The position numbers and the translations under genes are program-made. The notes under the pieces were generated by a model, which did not search any database, was not told the DNA's origin, and was given only the letters and a program-made list of their open reading frames with translations. From an uncultured Erythrobacter sp. (GTDB lineage Bacteria; Pseudomonadota; Alphaproteobacteria; Sphingomonadales; Sphingomonadaceae), in the NCBI GenBank assembly GCA_947499095.1, contig CANMMR010000002.1, positions 62,001 through 126,000 on the forward strand: DNA of 64,000 nt. Direction: 5' to 3'. Positions within the stretch are counted from its first letter, which is position 1, and every line of letters starts with the position of its first letter. Below, piece after piece: positions 14,913 through 23,520 of the stretch.

Positions 14913-17795
14913 TCAAACGGTAAATTCGTTGACCGCACCCAGATTGTCGAAGCTGGCCATGCCGGCATCGGTCGTGTGGTAGAAGACGATCTGGTCCACC
15001 AGCGCATCGACATCCGCGCCATCCTGCCCCTGAAAAACCATGTCCCAGACATTGGCGAGGGTGATCTTCGCGCCCTTGTTGAACATCAGCGTTAGATCGA
15101 GCGTGCCGTCGTTGTCGTAATCCTCGAGCCACCAGGACTTGAGGCCCAGATCGTCACGGTCGTGGATCATGTCTTCATGAATATCGAAATCCGTGACGAA
15201 GTCGTGGCCTCCGGCCTTCTCGACAACGAAGATATCCGAACCCTCGCCGCCTGTCAGGATGTCGTTGCCGTGGCCACCCTCCAGCCAGTCGTCGCCGCCG
15301 TAGCCGATCAGCGTGTCGGTGCCGTTGCCGCCGTAGAGAAAATCGTCGCCTTCGCTGCCGTGCAGCACGTCGTTGCCGTTCCCGCCATACAGGGTCACGC
15401 CATCCACCGCGCCATCGACGGTGATCGTCACCCGTGCGGTATGGGTCGCGCCATTCGCGTCGACAACGGTATAGGTGAAAGTGTCGAGCAGGCTTTCGCC
15501 CTGAGCAAGCTCATCGATCACCCCGCCTCGCGCGAAATAGCGCAGGCTTTGGGTCTCGGGATCGAATTCCACCCGGCCGGTCGTTCCGTCGGTATCGACC
15601 GACAGAATACGCAAGGAACCGCCATCCGGATCCGCATCATTGCCGAGCAGAAGTGCGGCGAGATCGTTCGCGACTCCGCCCTCGACGATCGAAAGGCTAT
15701 CGGCAGCTGCGACCGGTGTCTCGTTGGCGTCGAGTACCGACACGGTGAAGCTGCCCGAGGTGCTCAAACCTGCCGTGTCCGTCACGCGGCCTTCGAGGCT
15801 GTACTGCGCCAGCTCTTCGAAATTCAACGGAGCGGTAGTCGTGATAACGCCGGTGGCGGCGTTGATCGCGAACAGGCCCCCGGCATCGTCGAGCAATTCG
15901 TAAGTCAGGCGATCGCCGAGCGTGTCGTCGGCCACGAGCCGTCCGACCACCGTACCAGCGGCTGCGTTCTCTACCACGCTGCTGCCGGCGAGGCGCAGGT
16001 CATCCGGCGCATTCGGAATATAGAAGCGCGTGACTTGCGGATCGTTGGCCGAATTACGGCCCAGACCGGCGAATTCCGAGTTGAGATGGACGATATCGTA
16101 CTCGGCGCGTGAGAGCAGCCCACCGCTCAGCAGCGTGTGGTGCAATTGCTGCGTATTGCCATCGACGATGGAGGTATAGCGGTCGCCCGCGTCGAGCCAG
16201 TTCGTGAGATTGGTCAGCAGCCCGTCGTCCGTCAGCTGTCGCTGCGCTGCTTCCCACGTATAACCACCGAAACTACCGGTGAGCATGACGTTGGCGTCCG
16301 GATCGTGAGCCAGCATCGCTTCGATATAGTCGTCCACCGCAGCAATCTGGTTGGTCCGCATGATCGTGCCCGCATGATACGGGTCCTGCACCGCGCCCCA
16401 CAGCGGGTCGCTGCCGTATCGCGTGGTGAAGTGGACGTTGATCGTGGTCACTTCCTGGCCATTGAAGCTCCAGGTCGCCACCAGCGGGCTGCGGGTGCCG
16501 TCGAAGATGGCGTGGTCGATGACCTGCAGGCTCCCTTCGACCAGTTCTACGCGGTCAGGGCGATAGAGATAGCCGTTGCGGACATTGCCGTTTTCCTGCC
16601 CGGCGGTCGAATTGATCTCGTCCGGCGCGATCTCGACATAGACGTATCGCACGCCGGTCTGCTGGAAGATCGCTTCGATCAGGCGATCGGCTGTCGCATG
16701 GCCCGACAGATCGGCTCCGTTGCCCTGGCCGTCGGCGTCCTGCACGCGCTGAACGGCGATGACATCGGGGGACTGGAGCCGACCGACGATGTCGTTGGCG
16801 ACCGAAGCGAAGCGTGCATCGTAAGGGTCGAGGTTCGACAGATCGTAGGTCGCGACGGTCAGGTGATTGGCATCGCCCCCGAAATCGGCGGTTTCGCGAG
16901 TGAGTGCGGCATCGCGCGTGATTACGGCGCGCTCGGTCGCGACCAGCTCGTAGTGATTGTAGCCATAACCGAGGATGCCGGTGACGCTGGCGAGCTGGTC
17001 GCCGACGGTCAGGAATGGCTGGTCGTAGAGCCGGTCGTCGAGCTGGATTTGCTCGGGGTTCCAGTCGCCCTCGCCGATGGCAAGCCCGCCGCGATTGGTC
17101 ATGCCGGTCGCGCCGACCCCATGCGAAGCGACGAGATAGGTTTCGCCGTAGCTGTTGGTGTTGGAAATCGCCTGCGGCGTTTCCAGCGTCACGCGCATGC
17201 CTTCGAGCGATTCCCAGAAATCCAGGCCATCGGTCTCTGGATCGTAGGAACCGAGCGAGTCGTCCTCGATAACCGAGGTCGGCGGCAGAATGCCATTCGC
17301 CCCGATCAGCACGGCTTCGGGGAGAGCGTTGCCGTGACTGTGCACGCTGACCGACTGCGCGGTGATCTGCGTAATGGTGAGGCCCGGTCCACGGCCCTCT
17401 TCGCCGACCGTTCCAGTGACCGTGATCGCATCGCCCACGGCGACGCCGGCGACGGAATGGCGAACGAAGATTGCGTCCGAGGTCGCGCTGTCGCCATCGC
17501 CCGCGGCCGATTGTAGCCAGAAGCCGCCGCGATCGATGGCGGTGATGATACCTTGGGTCGCCACCGTTGCACCGACATGAGCGGACACGTGCCCCGCGCC
17601 CTGGATCTCGTAGATTTCCAACGAAGGGAGCGCCGGGACCTGAAGGCTGGGCGACTGCTTGCCAAGCACCGCGGCAGCGTCGACCAGATCGTAGCCACCC
17701 CATGTAGCGGGGGCGTCGGGCTCGATCGACGAGGTTCGATAGGCCGAAGTGGTGCGTTCGAGATAGGTGAAACGCGAAGCTACGATTTCCGACAT
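14913..17795 (-). CDS. Large RTX protein with a degenerate ExeM-like endonuclease/exonuclease/phosphatase domain, cadherin-like and VCBS-like domains
   Basis: A 960-residue protein without a classical signal peptide, as expected for type I secretion. Residues 60-310 resemble the OB-fold region before the nuclease domain of ExeM/NucH-type extracellular nucleases. Residues 320-580 follow the EEP (DNase I-like) fold, but the key residues are replaced: VQRV in place of VQEV (Arg350), GSFG in place of GDFN (Ser508, Gly510) and LHH in place of LDH (His552). Residues 610-700 are a cadherin-like repeat and 705-800 a VCBS/Ig-like repeat. Residues 805-860 hold GG-x-G-x-D calcium-binding repeats (GGNGNDVLHGSEGDDFLYGG). 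No ABC exporter, membrane-fusion protein or TolC gene is in the window. The secreted protein may bind rather than cut its ligand. Confidence 0.85.
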   Translation of the reverse strand: MSEIVASRFTYLERTTSAYRTSSIEPDAPATWGGYDLVDAAAVLGKQSPSLQVPALPSLEIYEIQGAGHVSAHVGATVATQGIITAIDRGGFWLQSAAGDGDSATSDAIFVRHSVAGVAVGDAITVTGTVGEEGRGPGLTITQITAQSVSVHSHGNALPEAVLIGANGILPPTSVIEDDSLGSYDPETDGLDFWESLEGMRVTLETPQAISNTNSYGETYLVASHGVGATGMTNRGGLAIGEGDWNPEQIQLDDRLYDQPFLTVGDQLASVTGILGYGYNHYELVATERAVITRDAALTRETADFGGDANHLTVATYDLSNLDPYDARFASVANDIVGRLQSPDVIAVQRVQDADGQGNGADLSGHATADRLIEAIFQQTGVRYVYVEIAPDEINSTAGQENGNVRNGYLYRPDRVELVEGSLQVIDHAIFDGTRSPLVATWSFNGQEVTTINVHFTTRYGSDPLWGAVQDPYHAGTIMRTNQIAAVDDYIEAMLAHDPDANVMLTGSFGGYTWEAAQRQLTDDGLLTNLTNWLDAGDRYTSIVDGNTQQLHHTLLSGGLLSRAEYDIVHLNSEFAGLGRNSANDPQVTRFYIPNAPDDLRLAGSSVVENAAAGTVVGRLVADDTLGDRLTYELLDDAGGLFAINAATGVITTTAPLNFEELAQYSLEGRVTDTAGLSTSGSFTVSVLDANETPVAAADSLSIVEGGVANDLAALLLGNDADPDGGSLRILSVDTDGTTGRVEFDPETQSLRYFARGGVIDELAQGESLLDTFTYTVVDANGATHTARVTITVDGAVDGVTLYGGNGNDVLHGSEGDDFLYGGNGTDTLIGYGGDDWLEGGHGNDILTGGEGSDIFVVEKAGGHDFVTDFDIHEDMIHDRDDLGLKSWWLEDYDNDGTLDLTLMFNKGAKITLANVWDMVFQGQDGADVDALVDQIVFYHTTDAGMASFDNLGAVNEFTV

Positions 17796-18122
17796 GGACG
17801 GGGCCCGGATAGTTGATCAGGCCTGTCGCTCTACGATCCAAAGGTAAACGAAGGACTACGCAAAAAGCCCCGGAATCAAGGGATTTCGCGGTTTGATCGT
17901 TAAGATTTTAGGCGCGAGTGTGGTTATTTTTTCGCACCTGCACGTGGGCGCTCGATGGTCCGTTTTCCTACACACCGGCGGGGTGCTATCCCTGCGCCGC
18001 TCTTTCCCATCGTCGACACGCCTTTCGCGCACCCCGAGGTTTTTCCGCCCTGGACCGTGTAACATGCGGTCCATGTCGGGGTACTCGCTTTCGGGTAGCC
18101 CAACAATCGTCCTACACGGGGT
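17796..18122. other. 327-bp non-coding gap between tesB and the RTX gene
   Basis: No convincing gene is seen. The part near 17796 must contain the promoter and leader of the RTX gene (minus strand), and the rest is the 3' region of tesB. AT content is locally higher around 17890-17935. I see no clear terminator or repeat. A plus-strand frame at 17893-18219 runs antisense into tesB and lacks a ribosome-binding site. Confidence 0.6.
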
Positions 18123-19028
18123 TCAGGCGTCCTTCTTCACCCGCTTCCGCATCATTCCCTCCTGCGCCACGCTGGCGACCAGCTCGCCGGCGCGGTTGAA
18201 GATGCGGCCGCGGTTGTAGCCGCGGCCCGATCCGCTCCACGGGGCGTCGGTGGCGTAGAGGAGCCATTCGTCGGCGCGGGCCGGGCGATGGAACCAGATC
18301 GCGTGGTCTAGGCTGGCGCCGACCAGCTCGCCGCGCATCCAGCTCAGGCCATGGGGCAGGGCGCTGGTGCCGAGCAGCGTGTAGTCGCTAGCATAGGCGA
18401 TCACCGCGCGGTGGAGCGCGGCATCGTCGGGCAAGGGCGCGCAGGTGCGGAACCAGCTGTGCGCGCGCGGCGGGCGCGGTTCGCTGTTCATCCAGTGGAG
18501 CTTGTCGTTGGTGCGCATGTCGATCGGGCGGGGGCGCAGGACGAACTTGCGCTGGTCCTCGCTCATGCGGTCGCCCATCCGCTCCACCATGGCGCGGCGC
18601 TGCTCCATGTCGGGCTTGAGCTCTTCGGGCGGCAGCACGTCAGGCATGGTGGTGTCATCATGCGATAGGCCGTCCTCGGGCCGCTGGAAGCTGGCGGTCA
18701 GGTTGAGGATGGGCTTGCCCTCTTGGCTTGCGACCACGCGGCGATTGGCGAAGCTGCGCCCGTCGAAGTCGCGCGCGGTCGCATAGCCGATGTCGACGCC
18801 TTCCTTGCCGCCGCGCAGGAAGTAGGCGTGGAGCGAGTGGGCCTCCAACCCCTCGGGCGCGGTGGCCTGGGCGGCCTGCAGCGCCTGGGCGATGACCTGG
18901 CCGCCGAACACACGGCCGACGCCGCCGGGCTGCTGCGGTGCGCTGAACGCGTCCTCGCCATCGCGGGTGACGGTGAGCAGGCGGACGAGGCCTGCGACGA
19001 GTTGCTCGGGGGTCTGGGTGTCGTTCAC
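18123..19028 (-). CDS. tesB: Acyl-CoA thioesterase II
   Basis: A 301-residue double hot-dog thioesterase that hydrolyses medium and long acyl-CoA. Family signatures include GRVFGGQVIAQALQAA near residue 38, SLHAYFLRGGK, a YDVERLRDGRSF-like segment read here as YATARDFDGRSFANRRV, and a C-terminal half with LDHAIWFHRP and GRGYNRGRIFNRAGELVASV. The length fits the family (about 285-300 aa). The start is GTG at 19028, 21 bp after the stop of the cupin gene, so it is probably the last gene of a GNAT-cupin-tesB operon. Confidence 0.93.
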   Translation of the reverse strand: MNDTQTPEQLVAGLVRLLTVTRDGEDAFSAPQQPGGVGRVFGGQVIAQALQAAQATAPEGLEAHSLHAYFLRGGKEGVDIGYATARDFDGRSFANRRVVASQEGKPILNLTASFQRPEDGLSHDDTTMPDVLPPEELKPDMEQRRAMVERMGDRMSEDQRKFVLRPRPIDMRTNDKLHWMNSEPRPPRAHSWFRTCAPLPDDAALHRAVIAYASDYTLLGTSALPHGLSWMRGELVGASLDHAIWFHRPARADEWLLYATDAPWSGSGRGYNRGRIFNRAGELVASVAQEGMMRKRVKKDA

Positions 19029-19049
19029 CCGAGCGGCTTTGCGTGGACC

Positions 19050-19925
19050 TTACGCTCGCGTCAAGCGGCGGATGATGCGCCAGCCGGTCGACTTGGCGCG
19101 GTTGGCGGCGGGCCACCGCCCGGGCGCGCGGGGGCTGAGGCCGATGCGGCGCAGCGCGGCATTAAAGCAGCGCGCCTCGGCCTCGGCATAGCTCCAGGCG
19201 CTGCGCCAGGTGATGGAGAGCGAGATCGAGCTCGCCGGCCCGTTGCGGACGAAATGCGGGGCCATGACGGGGATGTAGACCGCCTCGCCGCGGTTGATGG
19301 CGAAGGGGGTTCCGCCGGTCAGCAGCTCGTCGGACCACGGCAGCTCGCGCGCGCCGCCGCGGTGGTAGCTCTCGTGGCAGGTGTCGGGCGCGAAACGGGG
19401 GTCGCCGGCGGGGAACTGGGTCATGGTCTTGGAGCCGGTCAGCTGGAGCAGGATGTTGTGCTCCGGGTCGTAGTGATAGGGCGTGACGGCATCGGGGCTG
19501 GAGATGAAGACGAAGGCCTGCGGGGTCAGCATGGGGCCGGTCGTCGCCTCGATGGCAGGGCGCAGCTCTTCAAGCAGGTCGAGGAGCAGCGCGCGATAGG
19601 CGGGCACCTGCTCGATGTTCTTGAGCACCGCCCAGCTGACGCTGGTGGCGATGCGGCGGATGGTCTCCTCGATAGTGAGACCGTTGCTACCGGGCTTGCC
19701 GTCTACGCCGACGGGAAGGTTGCCGCGGTTGTACTCGATGCTGGCGTCGGGGAGCTGTGTGGCCAGCTTAGCCAGCGCGTCGAGCGTCAGCCGCTCGTCG
19801 AGCTGAAGGTGGTGGGCGAGGATGTGCGGGACCTCGGGATAATTGGCCGAAAAGGTCGCCAGCGTGCGTTGCGGGAAAACCTGCATGGTGCGGTCTAGGG
19901 CGAGATCGGGATCGTGGAACGTCAT
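19050..19925 (-). CDS. Cupin-like (JmjC/Cupin_8-type) protein
   Basis: A 291-residue protein with a cupin_8/JmjC-like core: SPDAVTPYHYDPEHNILLQL supplies an H-x-D-x(n) metal-binding pattern, and AVYIPVMAPHFVRNG supplies the distal histidine expected for a 2-oxoglutarate/Fe(II)-type site. The substrate is unknown. The ATG at 19925 overlaps the stop of the upstream GNAT gene in ATGA, which fixes the start; the frame stays open further upstream without conservation. The overlap with the GNAT gene suggests that the two proteins act in one pathway. Confidence 0.8.
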   Translation of the reverse strand: MTFHDPDLALDRTMQVFPQRTLATFSANYPEVPHILAHHLQLDERLTLDALAKLATQLPDASIEYNRGNLPVGVDGKPGSNGLTIEETIRRIATSVSWAVLKNIEQVPAYRALLLDLLEELRPAIEATTGPMLTPQAFVFISSPDAVTPYHYDPEHNILLQLTGSKTMTQFPAGDPRFAPDTCHESYHRGGARELPWSDELLTGGTPFAINRGEAVYIPVMAPHFVRNGPASSISLSITWRSAWSYAEAEARCFNAALRRIGLSPRAPGRWPAANRAKSTGWRIIRRLTRA

Positions 19926-21112
19926 CGCCGCTGCTCCATCAGCCATGCTTCGATCCGCGCCCACAACTTGCCCACGTGCCGCCGCCAGCCGCGGCCGGCC
20001 TCGACCGTGATCGAAACCATCTCGCGCTTGTCGCGCCAGATGCGCTCGATCATCGGGTGATTTGGCGCCGCGCAGCTGTCGCACCAGGCGAGGTCCCGAT
20101 CGTCCAGCAGGGCCAGGTTCTCGATCTGCAGCTGCATACCCGGAGAAAAGCGTCGATAATCCTCGTCGAACGCGGTCTTGAAGGAGAAGCTGCCGGGATG
20201 CGCGAGGAAAGTCGCCAGCATGGCAATTGGCTTACCGTCGAGAGTCAGTGACAGGCGTTCTAGCCGCCCCAGCTCTGCAGAACTAGAAAGCGCCTGGATG
20301 AAGAGCGCGGTCGTGTGCGTGTCCGAGGCCAGCGAAGAACCGCTCTCCCCTTTCCAGCCCCTCGTCTCGAGCAGCAAAAAATCCTCGATCCAGCGCTGCA
20401 GGCCTTCTTGCGAGCGCGACCGCACGATCTCGACGGTGCCGAGCTCTTCAAGGCGCCTTCGCTGGCGACGGAGCTCTTTGCGGCCCTTGGGTGTCATGGA
20501 ACTTGCAAGATGGGCGTCTGGCGTCCTCCCATCATTGAGAACTGCCCGGGATTCGCGGTGCACGATCTGCATTTGGCGATGTTGCGAAAGGCAGACCGTT
20601 CGGAGTGCGCGGGTGACAGCGCAGTCGGCAGGAAGGCGCGAGAAATGCGCGAACCGCGAGGTTCTAGCTTGTTGGTCGCAATTGGCTAGATAGGCGGTCC
20701 AGAACGCCTCCTCATAGCCACGTTCGATAAGCGGGATGCCGCAAAACATGTTGGCGTGTAGCCAGCTTGCGGAATGCGGTAGTCGGCGACCGTGATAGTA
20801 CCCCTTGTGAATGTGAGGCATCACCGCGCGAAGCTGTCCGCCTTCTACCAGCAGGGCAAGCGAAACCGCTCCCTCCGGGTCGAAGATTGAGAGCGATGGC
20901 ACCAGAAATCCCGCTTCGAAGAACGCGTTGGGGGTGGAGGCACAGTTGGCAAGGCGGAGCCAGTCGGCCCGGAGTCTGTCCAGATCGAGGGTTTTCCAAC
21001 CGCGCAGCCGAAGGCCGTCAGGGAGATTGCACGCCGCGGGTCTCGGCGTAACGCCGAGCTTGCTCGCCTGTGCGAGGCCGCCCCTGTGCATCAAATTTGC
21101 CTCCCTCGACAT
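19922..21112 (-). CDS. GNAT-fold acyltransferase (BioF2-like/Acetyltransf_6 family)
   Basis: A 396-residue protein. The C-terminal half carries the Acetyltransf_6 (CelD/BioF2-like) pattern: MTPKGRKELRRQRRRLEELG, WIEDFLLLETRGWKGESGSS, then LERLSLTLDGKPIAMLATFL and FSFKTAFDEDYRRFSPGMQL, ending with CDSCAAPNHPMIERIWRDKR. In the family these helices bind the acyl donor. Relatives occur in cellulose, exopolysaccharide and lipid modification loci, but the target here is unknown. There is no signal peptide or membrane helix. It is first in a three-gene operon with the cupin and tesB. Confidence 0.8.
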   Translation of the reverse strand: MSREANLMHRGGLAQASKLGVTPRPAACNLPDGLRLRGWKTLDLDRLRADWLRLANCASTPNAFFEAGFLVPSLSIFDPEGAVSLALLVEGGQLRAVMPHIHKGYYHGRRLPHSASWLHANMFCGIPLIERGYEEAFWTAYLANCDQQARTSRFAHFSRLPADCAVTRALRTVCLSQHRQMQIVHRESRAVLNDGRTPDAHLASSMTPKGRKELRRQRRRLEELGTVEIVRSRSQEGLQRWIEDFLLLETRGWKGESGSSLASDTHTTALFIQALSSSAELGRLERLSLTLDGKPIAMLATFLAHPGSFSFKTAFDEDYRRFSPGMQLQIENLALLDDRDLAWCDSCAAPNHPMIERIWRDKREMVSITVEAGRGWRRHVGKLWARIEAWLMEQRR

Positions 21113-21219
21113 GCATGCGACCGCTTGTCGATGGACGGTTCATATCAGGGCAGGGGTTAAGATACAGCTTGCGAGCTCGAAGCGTACCGCAACGGGGCAA
21201 ACTCAATGGAGAATATGAA

Positions 21220-21249
21220 AGCCCCGCCCGGATCGCTCCGGACGGGGCT
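21220..21249 (-). terminator. Terminator of the S9 peptidase gene
   Basis: A 13-bp stem with one mismatch around a TCGC/GCGA loop lies 24 bp after the peptidase stop; on the minus strand it is followed by a T-rich stretch (TTTCATATT). The core 26 bp recur at 23469-23494. Confidence 0.75.
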
Positions 21250-21272
21250 GCAAGGATTATCGATTTTCCGGA

Positions 21273-23339
21273 TCAGTCGAAGTTGACGAGCGCTGGCGCG
21301 CTATCTCCGTCGGAGGGGATGTAGGCCGGATTGTACTTCTCAAGCCAGGCGTAGGCCTCTTCGATCCACTGGATATGCACATCGTCGTAGGGGAGATTGT
21401 GGGTCCCCTGTTCCTGAACGATGTAGCGGAAATCCCGGCCTTCGACCTTGCCCGACTTCTTCAGATTGTCGACGAGAGTGTCGGACTGTTCCATCGGGAT
21501 ACGCGCATCACGCTTGGCCGCCACGATCAGGATCGGGGCCCAGGGGCCGTCGGTATTGCGTGCGGACGAAATGCCCTCTGGGTCCTCGGACGTCGCCTGG
21601 AAGCCGCTGTTGAAGCGGCCCAGATTCCGCGCGTCCCACTTGTTCATGAGAGGCATGTCGTAAACGCCGGCTCCAGCGATCGCGCATTTCCAGACATTCG
21701 GATCGCGCTGGGCGCCGCGAGCGGCAGCGTAGCCGCCATAGGACCATCCCATGATGCATGCGCGGTTCGGATCGATCACGCCCTTTTCGCCAAACGCAGT
21801 GAGGATGTCGTTGAGATCGTCCTGCATGCGTTTGCCGTAGCCGCCCGGCTCACGGCCCATCTCCTCGAAAGCACGGCCATAGCCACCCGAGCCGCGATAG
21901 TTCGGCTCGATGACCACGTAGCCTTGCTCGGCGAGCGGCTGGTTCCATGGCGTTGAGCTGTTGGTGGCCGTGAGCACCCCAAACGGTCCGCCATGCGGCA
22001 GGACAACAACGGGGAGATTCTTTTCGCCCAGGCGGTGTCTCGGATAGGTCACGATTGCCTGGATCCGGGTGCCGTCGCTGGCGGTATACCATTCAGCCTT
22101 GACCGGATTGAGAGGCGCGTCCTTGAGCGCGGTCCGCGTCCAGTTCAACAGTCGCAACGAACCCGATTGGGTGTCGTAGAGGTAATAACCCCCTTCGCGC
22201 CGGGCCCCGCCACCGTAGACGATGACCTTGCGGAAATCGTCCGTGTAATCGACGATGACCGCTTCATCCCGTCCGAAGACTTCTTCCAGCCCGTCCTTTA
22301 TCGCTTTCAGGGTAGGATCGGTGAAGACGCGACGCATAGTGCCGTCGAAGGTGTAATAGCCGACGACTTTTGTGTCGTCCTGATTGGTGATGATGCCTTG
22401 CAGGTCGTAGCCTTCGACTTCGAAGATCGGTTCGCCGAGCTGCATGGTGTTCATGTTCATGCGGTAGAGCTTGTCATAGCCGTCCTCGCGACTGATGACA
22501 TAGGCATCGTCCGTGCCGGGAATGAACATGCGCGGGCTGGGCAGTGTGCCGGTAAAGGTCGCATCCGCCTCGTTGTAGACCGTCTTGAAATTCGACTCAT
22601 TTTCCGAGCGGTAGAGCATCCGCACCTTGCCGTTCTTGCTGTCCCTGTTGAAGCCGGCGCGGACCATGCCATTGCCGTCTGCCACCCAGCCCCTGACCAC
22701 CGGGTTGGTTCGCTGGACGGTTTTGTAGCTGCCATCGGACACATCGACTTCGACGACTTCCGGGATGCCCCAGCGCTCTGTGCTGGTGGCCACGCTGTCG
22801 CGCTGGAGCAGGTAGGTGCCGTCATCATGATTGATGTTCAGTATCTGGCCGGCATCGAAGCCGGCATCGCGCCAGGCCTGCTGCACCATCTCGCCGCTAT
22901 TGATATCGTAAGCGACCAGGCGGCGGAAATCGGCCAACTGACCGTTCATGTTTTCGCGGCTGATGACCGTCATGACGACGTGATCGTTGCCGACCCAGCG
23001 GAAGCCCGTCATAGTCCGTTCGCCGGCCTCGCGCGCTTCCTCGGAGGCAAGGATCAGTTTGGGCGCGCTGGTAAGGTTTTCGAGGTCGAGAAGGACAAGC
23101 ACTTCGCGTCCGCCCTGTCCGGTACGATAGGCAAGATGGCCGCCGTCGGGCGAAATGCGCGTCCCGCTCATATTGGCCTGCTTGACGAACTCGGCGACCG
23201 GAATGCGGCCGTCGACGAGTTCGGGCACCTGCGGCGCGGCTTCCTGAGCGGCGGCCTGCGGTGCGACCGCGATGGAACTGGTGGCGAGCGCGAGCGCTAC
23301 GGCGCTCGACGCGCGCAGAGCGAGCTTGGCAATAATCAT
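21273..23339 (-). CDS. S9-family serine peptidase (prolyl oligopeptidase/acylaminoacyl-peptidase type), exported
   Basis: A 688-residue peptidase. MIIAKLALRASSAVALALA begins a signal peptide ending AAQA/QE, so it acts in the periplasm or outside. The first 420 residues are a beta-propeller-like region; the C-terminal 250 residues are the alpha/beta-hydrolase domain with the oxyanion motif VVLPHGGPFG, nucleophile elbow GWSYGGYAA, an acid in the AKRDARIPMEQSD segment, and the catalytic His in EQGTHNLPYDD. The ATG at 23339 is chosen because the signal peptide begins there; the frame upstream passes through the hppA terminator. It probably cleaves short dietary or cell-wall-derived peptides. Confidence 0.92.
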   Translation of the reverse strand: MIIAKLALRASSAVALALATSSIAVAPQAAAQEAAPQVPELVDGRIPVAEFVKQANMSGTRISPDGGHLAYRTGQGGREVLVLLDLENLTSAPKLILASEEAREAGERTMTGFRWVGNDHVVMTVISRENMNGQLADFRRLVAYDINSGEMVQQAWRDAGFDAGQILNINHDDGTYLLQRDSVATSTERWGIPEVVEVDVSDGSYKTVQRTNPVVRGWVADGNGMVRAGFNRDSKNGKVRMLYRSENESNFKTVYNEADATFTGTLPSPRMFIPGTDDAYVISREDGYDKLYRMNMNTMQLGEPIFEVEGYDLQGIITNQDDTKVVGYYTFDGTMRRVFTDPTLKAIKDGLEEVFGRDEAVIVDYTDDFRKVIVYGGGARREGGYYLYDTQSGSLRLLNWTRTALKDAPLNPVKAEWYTASDGTRIQAIVTYPRHRLGEKNLPVVVLPHGGPFGVLTATNSSTPWNQPLAEQGYVVIEPNYRGSGGYGRAFEEMGREPGGYGKRMQDDLNDILTAFGEKGVIDPNRACIMGWSYGGYAAARGAQRDPNVWKCAIAGAGVYDMPLMNKWDARNLGRFNSGFQATSEDPEGISSARNTDGPWAPILIVAAKRDARIPMEQSDTLVDNLKKSGKVEGRDFRYIVQEQGTHNLPYDDVHIQWIEEAYAWLEKYNPAYIPSDGDSAPALVNFD

Positions 23340-23467
23340 GATGAAGTCCTGCGTCCCTAAGTGAGTCCCACGGACAGAAATCCTGAGCAAACCCCTCGCT
23401 CGATCATGCAATGACCGCCCCTGTCCACGATCCATAATGCAACTTGGGGGCTGAACTTCAAGTGAAA

Positions 23468-23495
23468 ACCCCGCCCGGATCGCTCCGGACGGGGT
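23468..23495 (-). terminator. Terminator of hppA, same core sequence as the peptidase terminator
   Basis: A 12-bp stem with one mismatch, 25 bp after the hppA stop, followed on the minus strand by TTTTCACTT. A second small hairpin, CTCCAC-AAAG-GTGGAG, lies at 23500-23515. The 26-bp core is identical to that at 21222-21247. Confidence 0.75.
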
Positions 23496-23520
23496 CTTTC
23501 TCCACAAAGGTGGAGGGCGA

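Noticed and set aside
12463-15132. An 889-codon minus-strand open frame over the adhesin gene
   Set aside because: It is antisense to a repetitive, GC-rich coding sequence; repeated codons suppress stops on the other strand. It has no recognisable domains, no ribosome-binding site, and the plus-strand product is clearly a YadA-type adhesin.
17893-18219. A 108-codon plus-strand frame in the gap before tesB
   Set aside because: It lacks a ribosome-binding site, runs antisense into tesB and its sequence is low in typical protein features.
23340-23507. An extended start of the S9 peptidase at 23507
   Set aside because: The extension reads through the hppA terminator and removes the signal peptide from the N-terminus.
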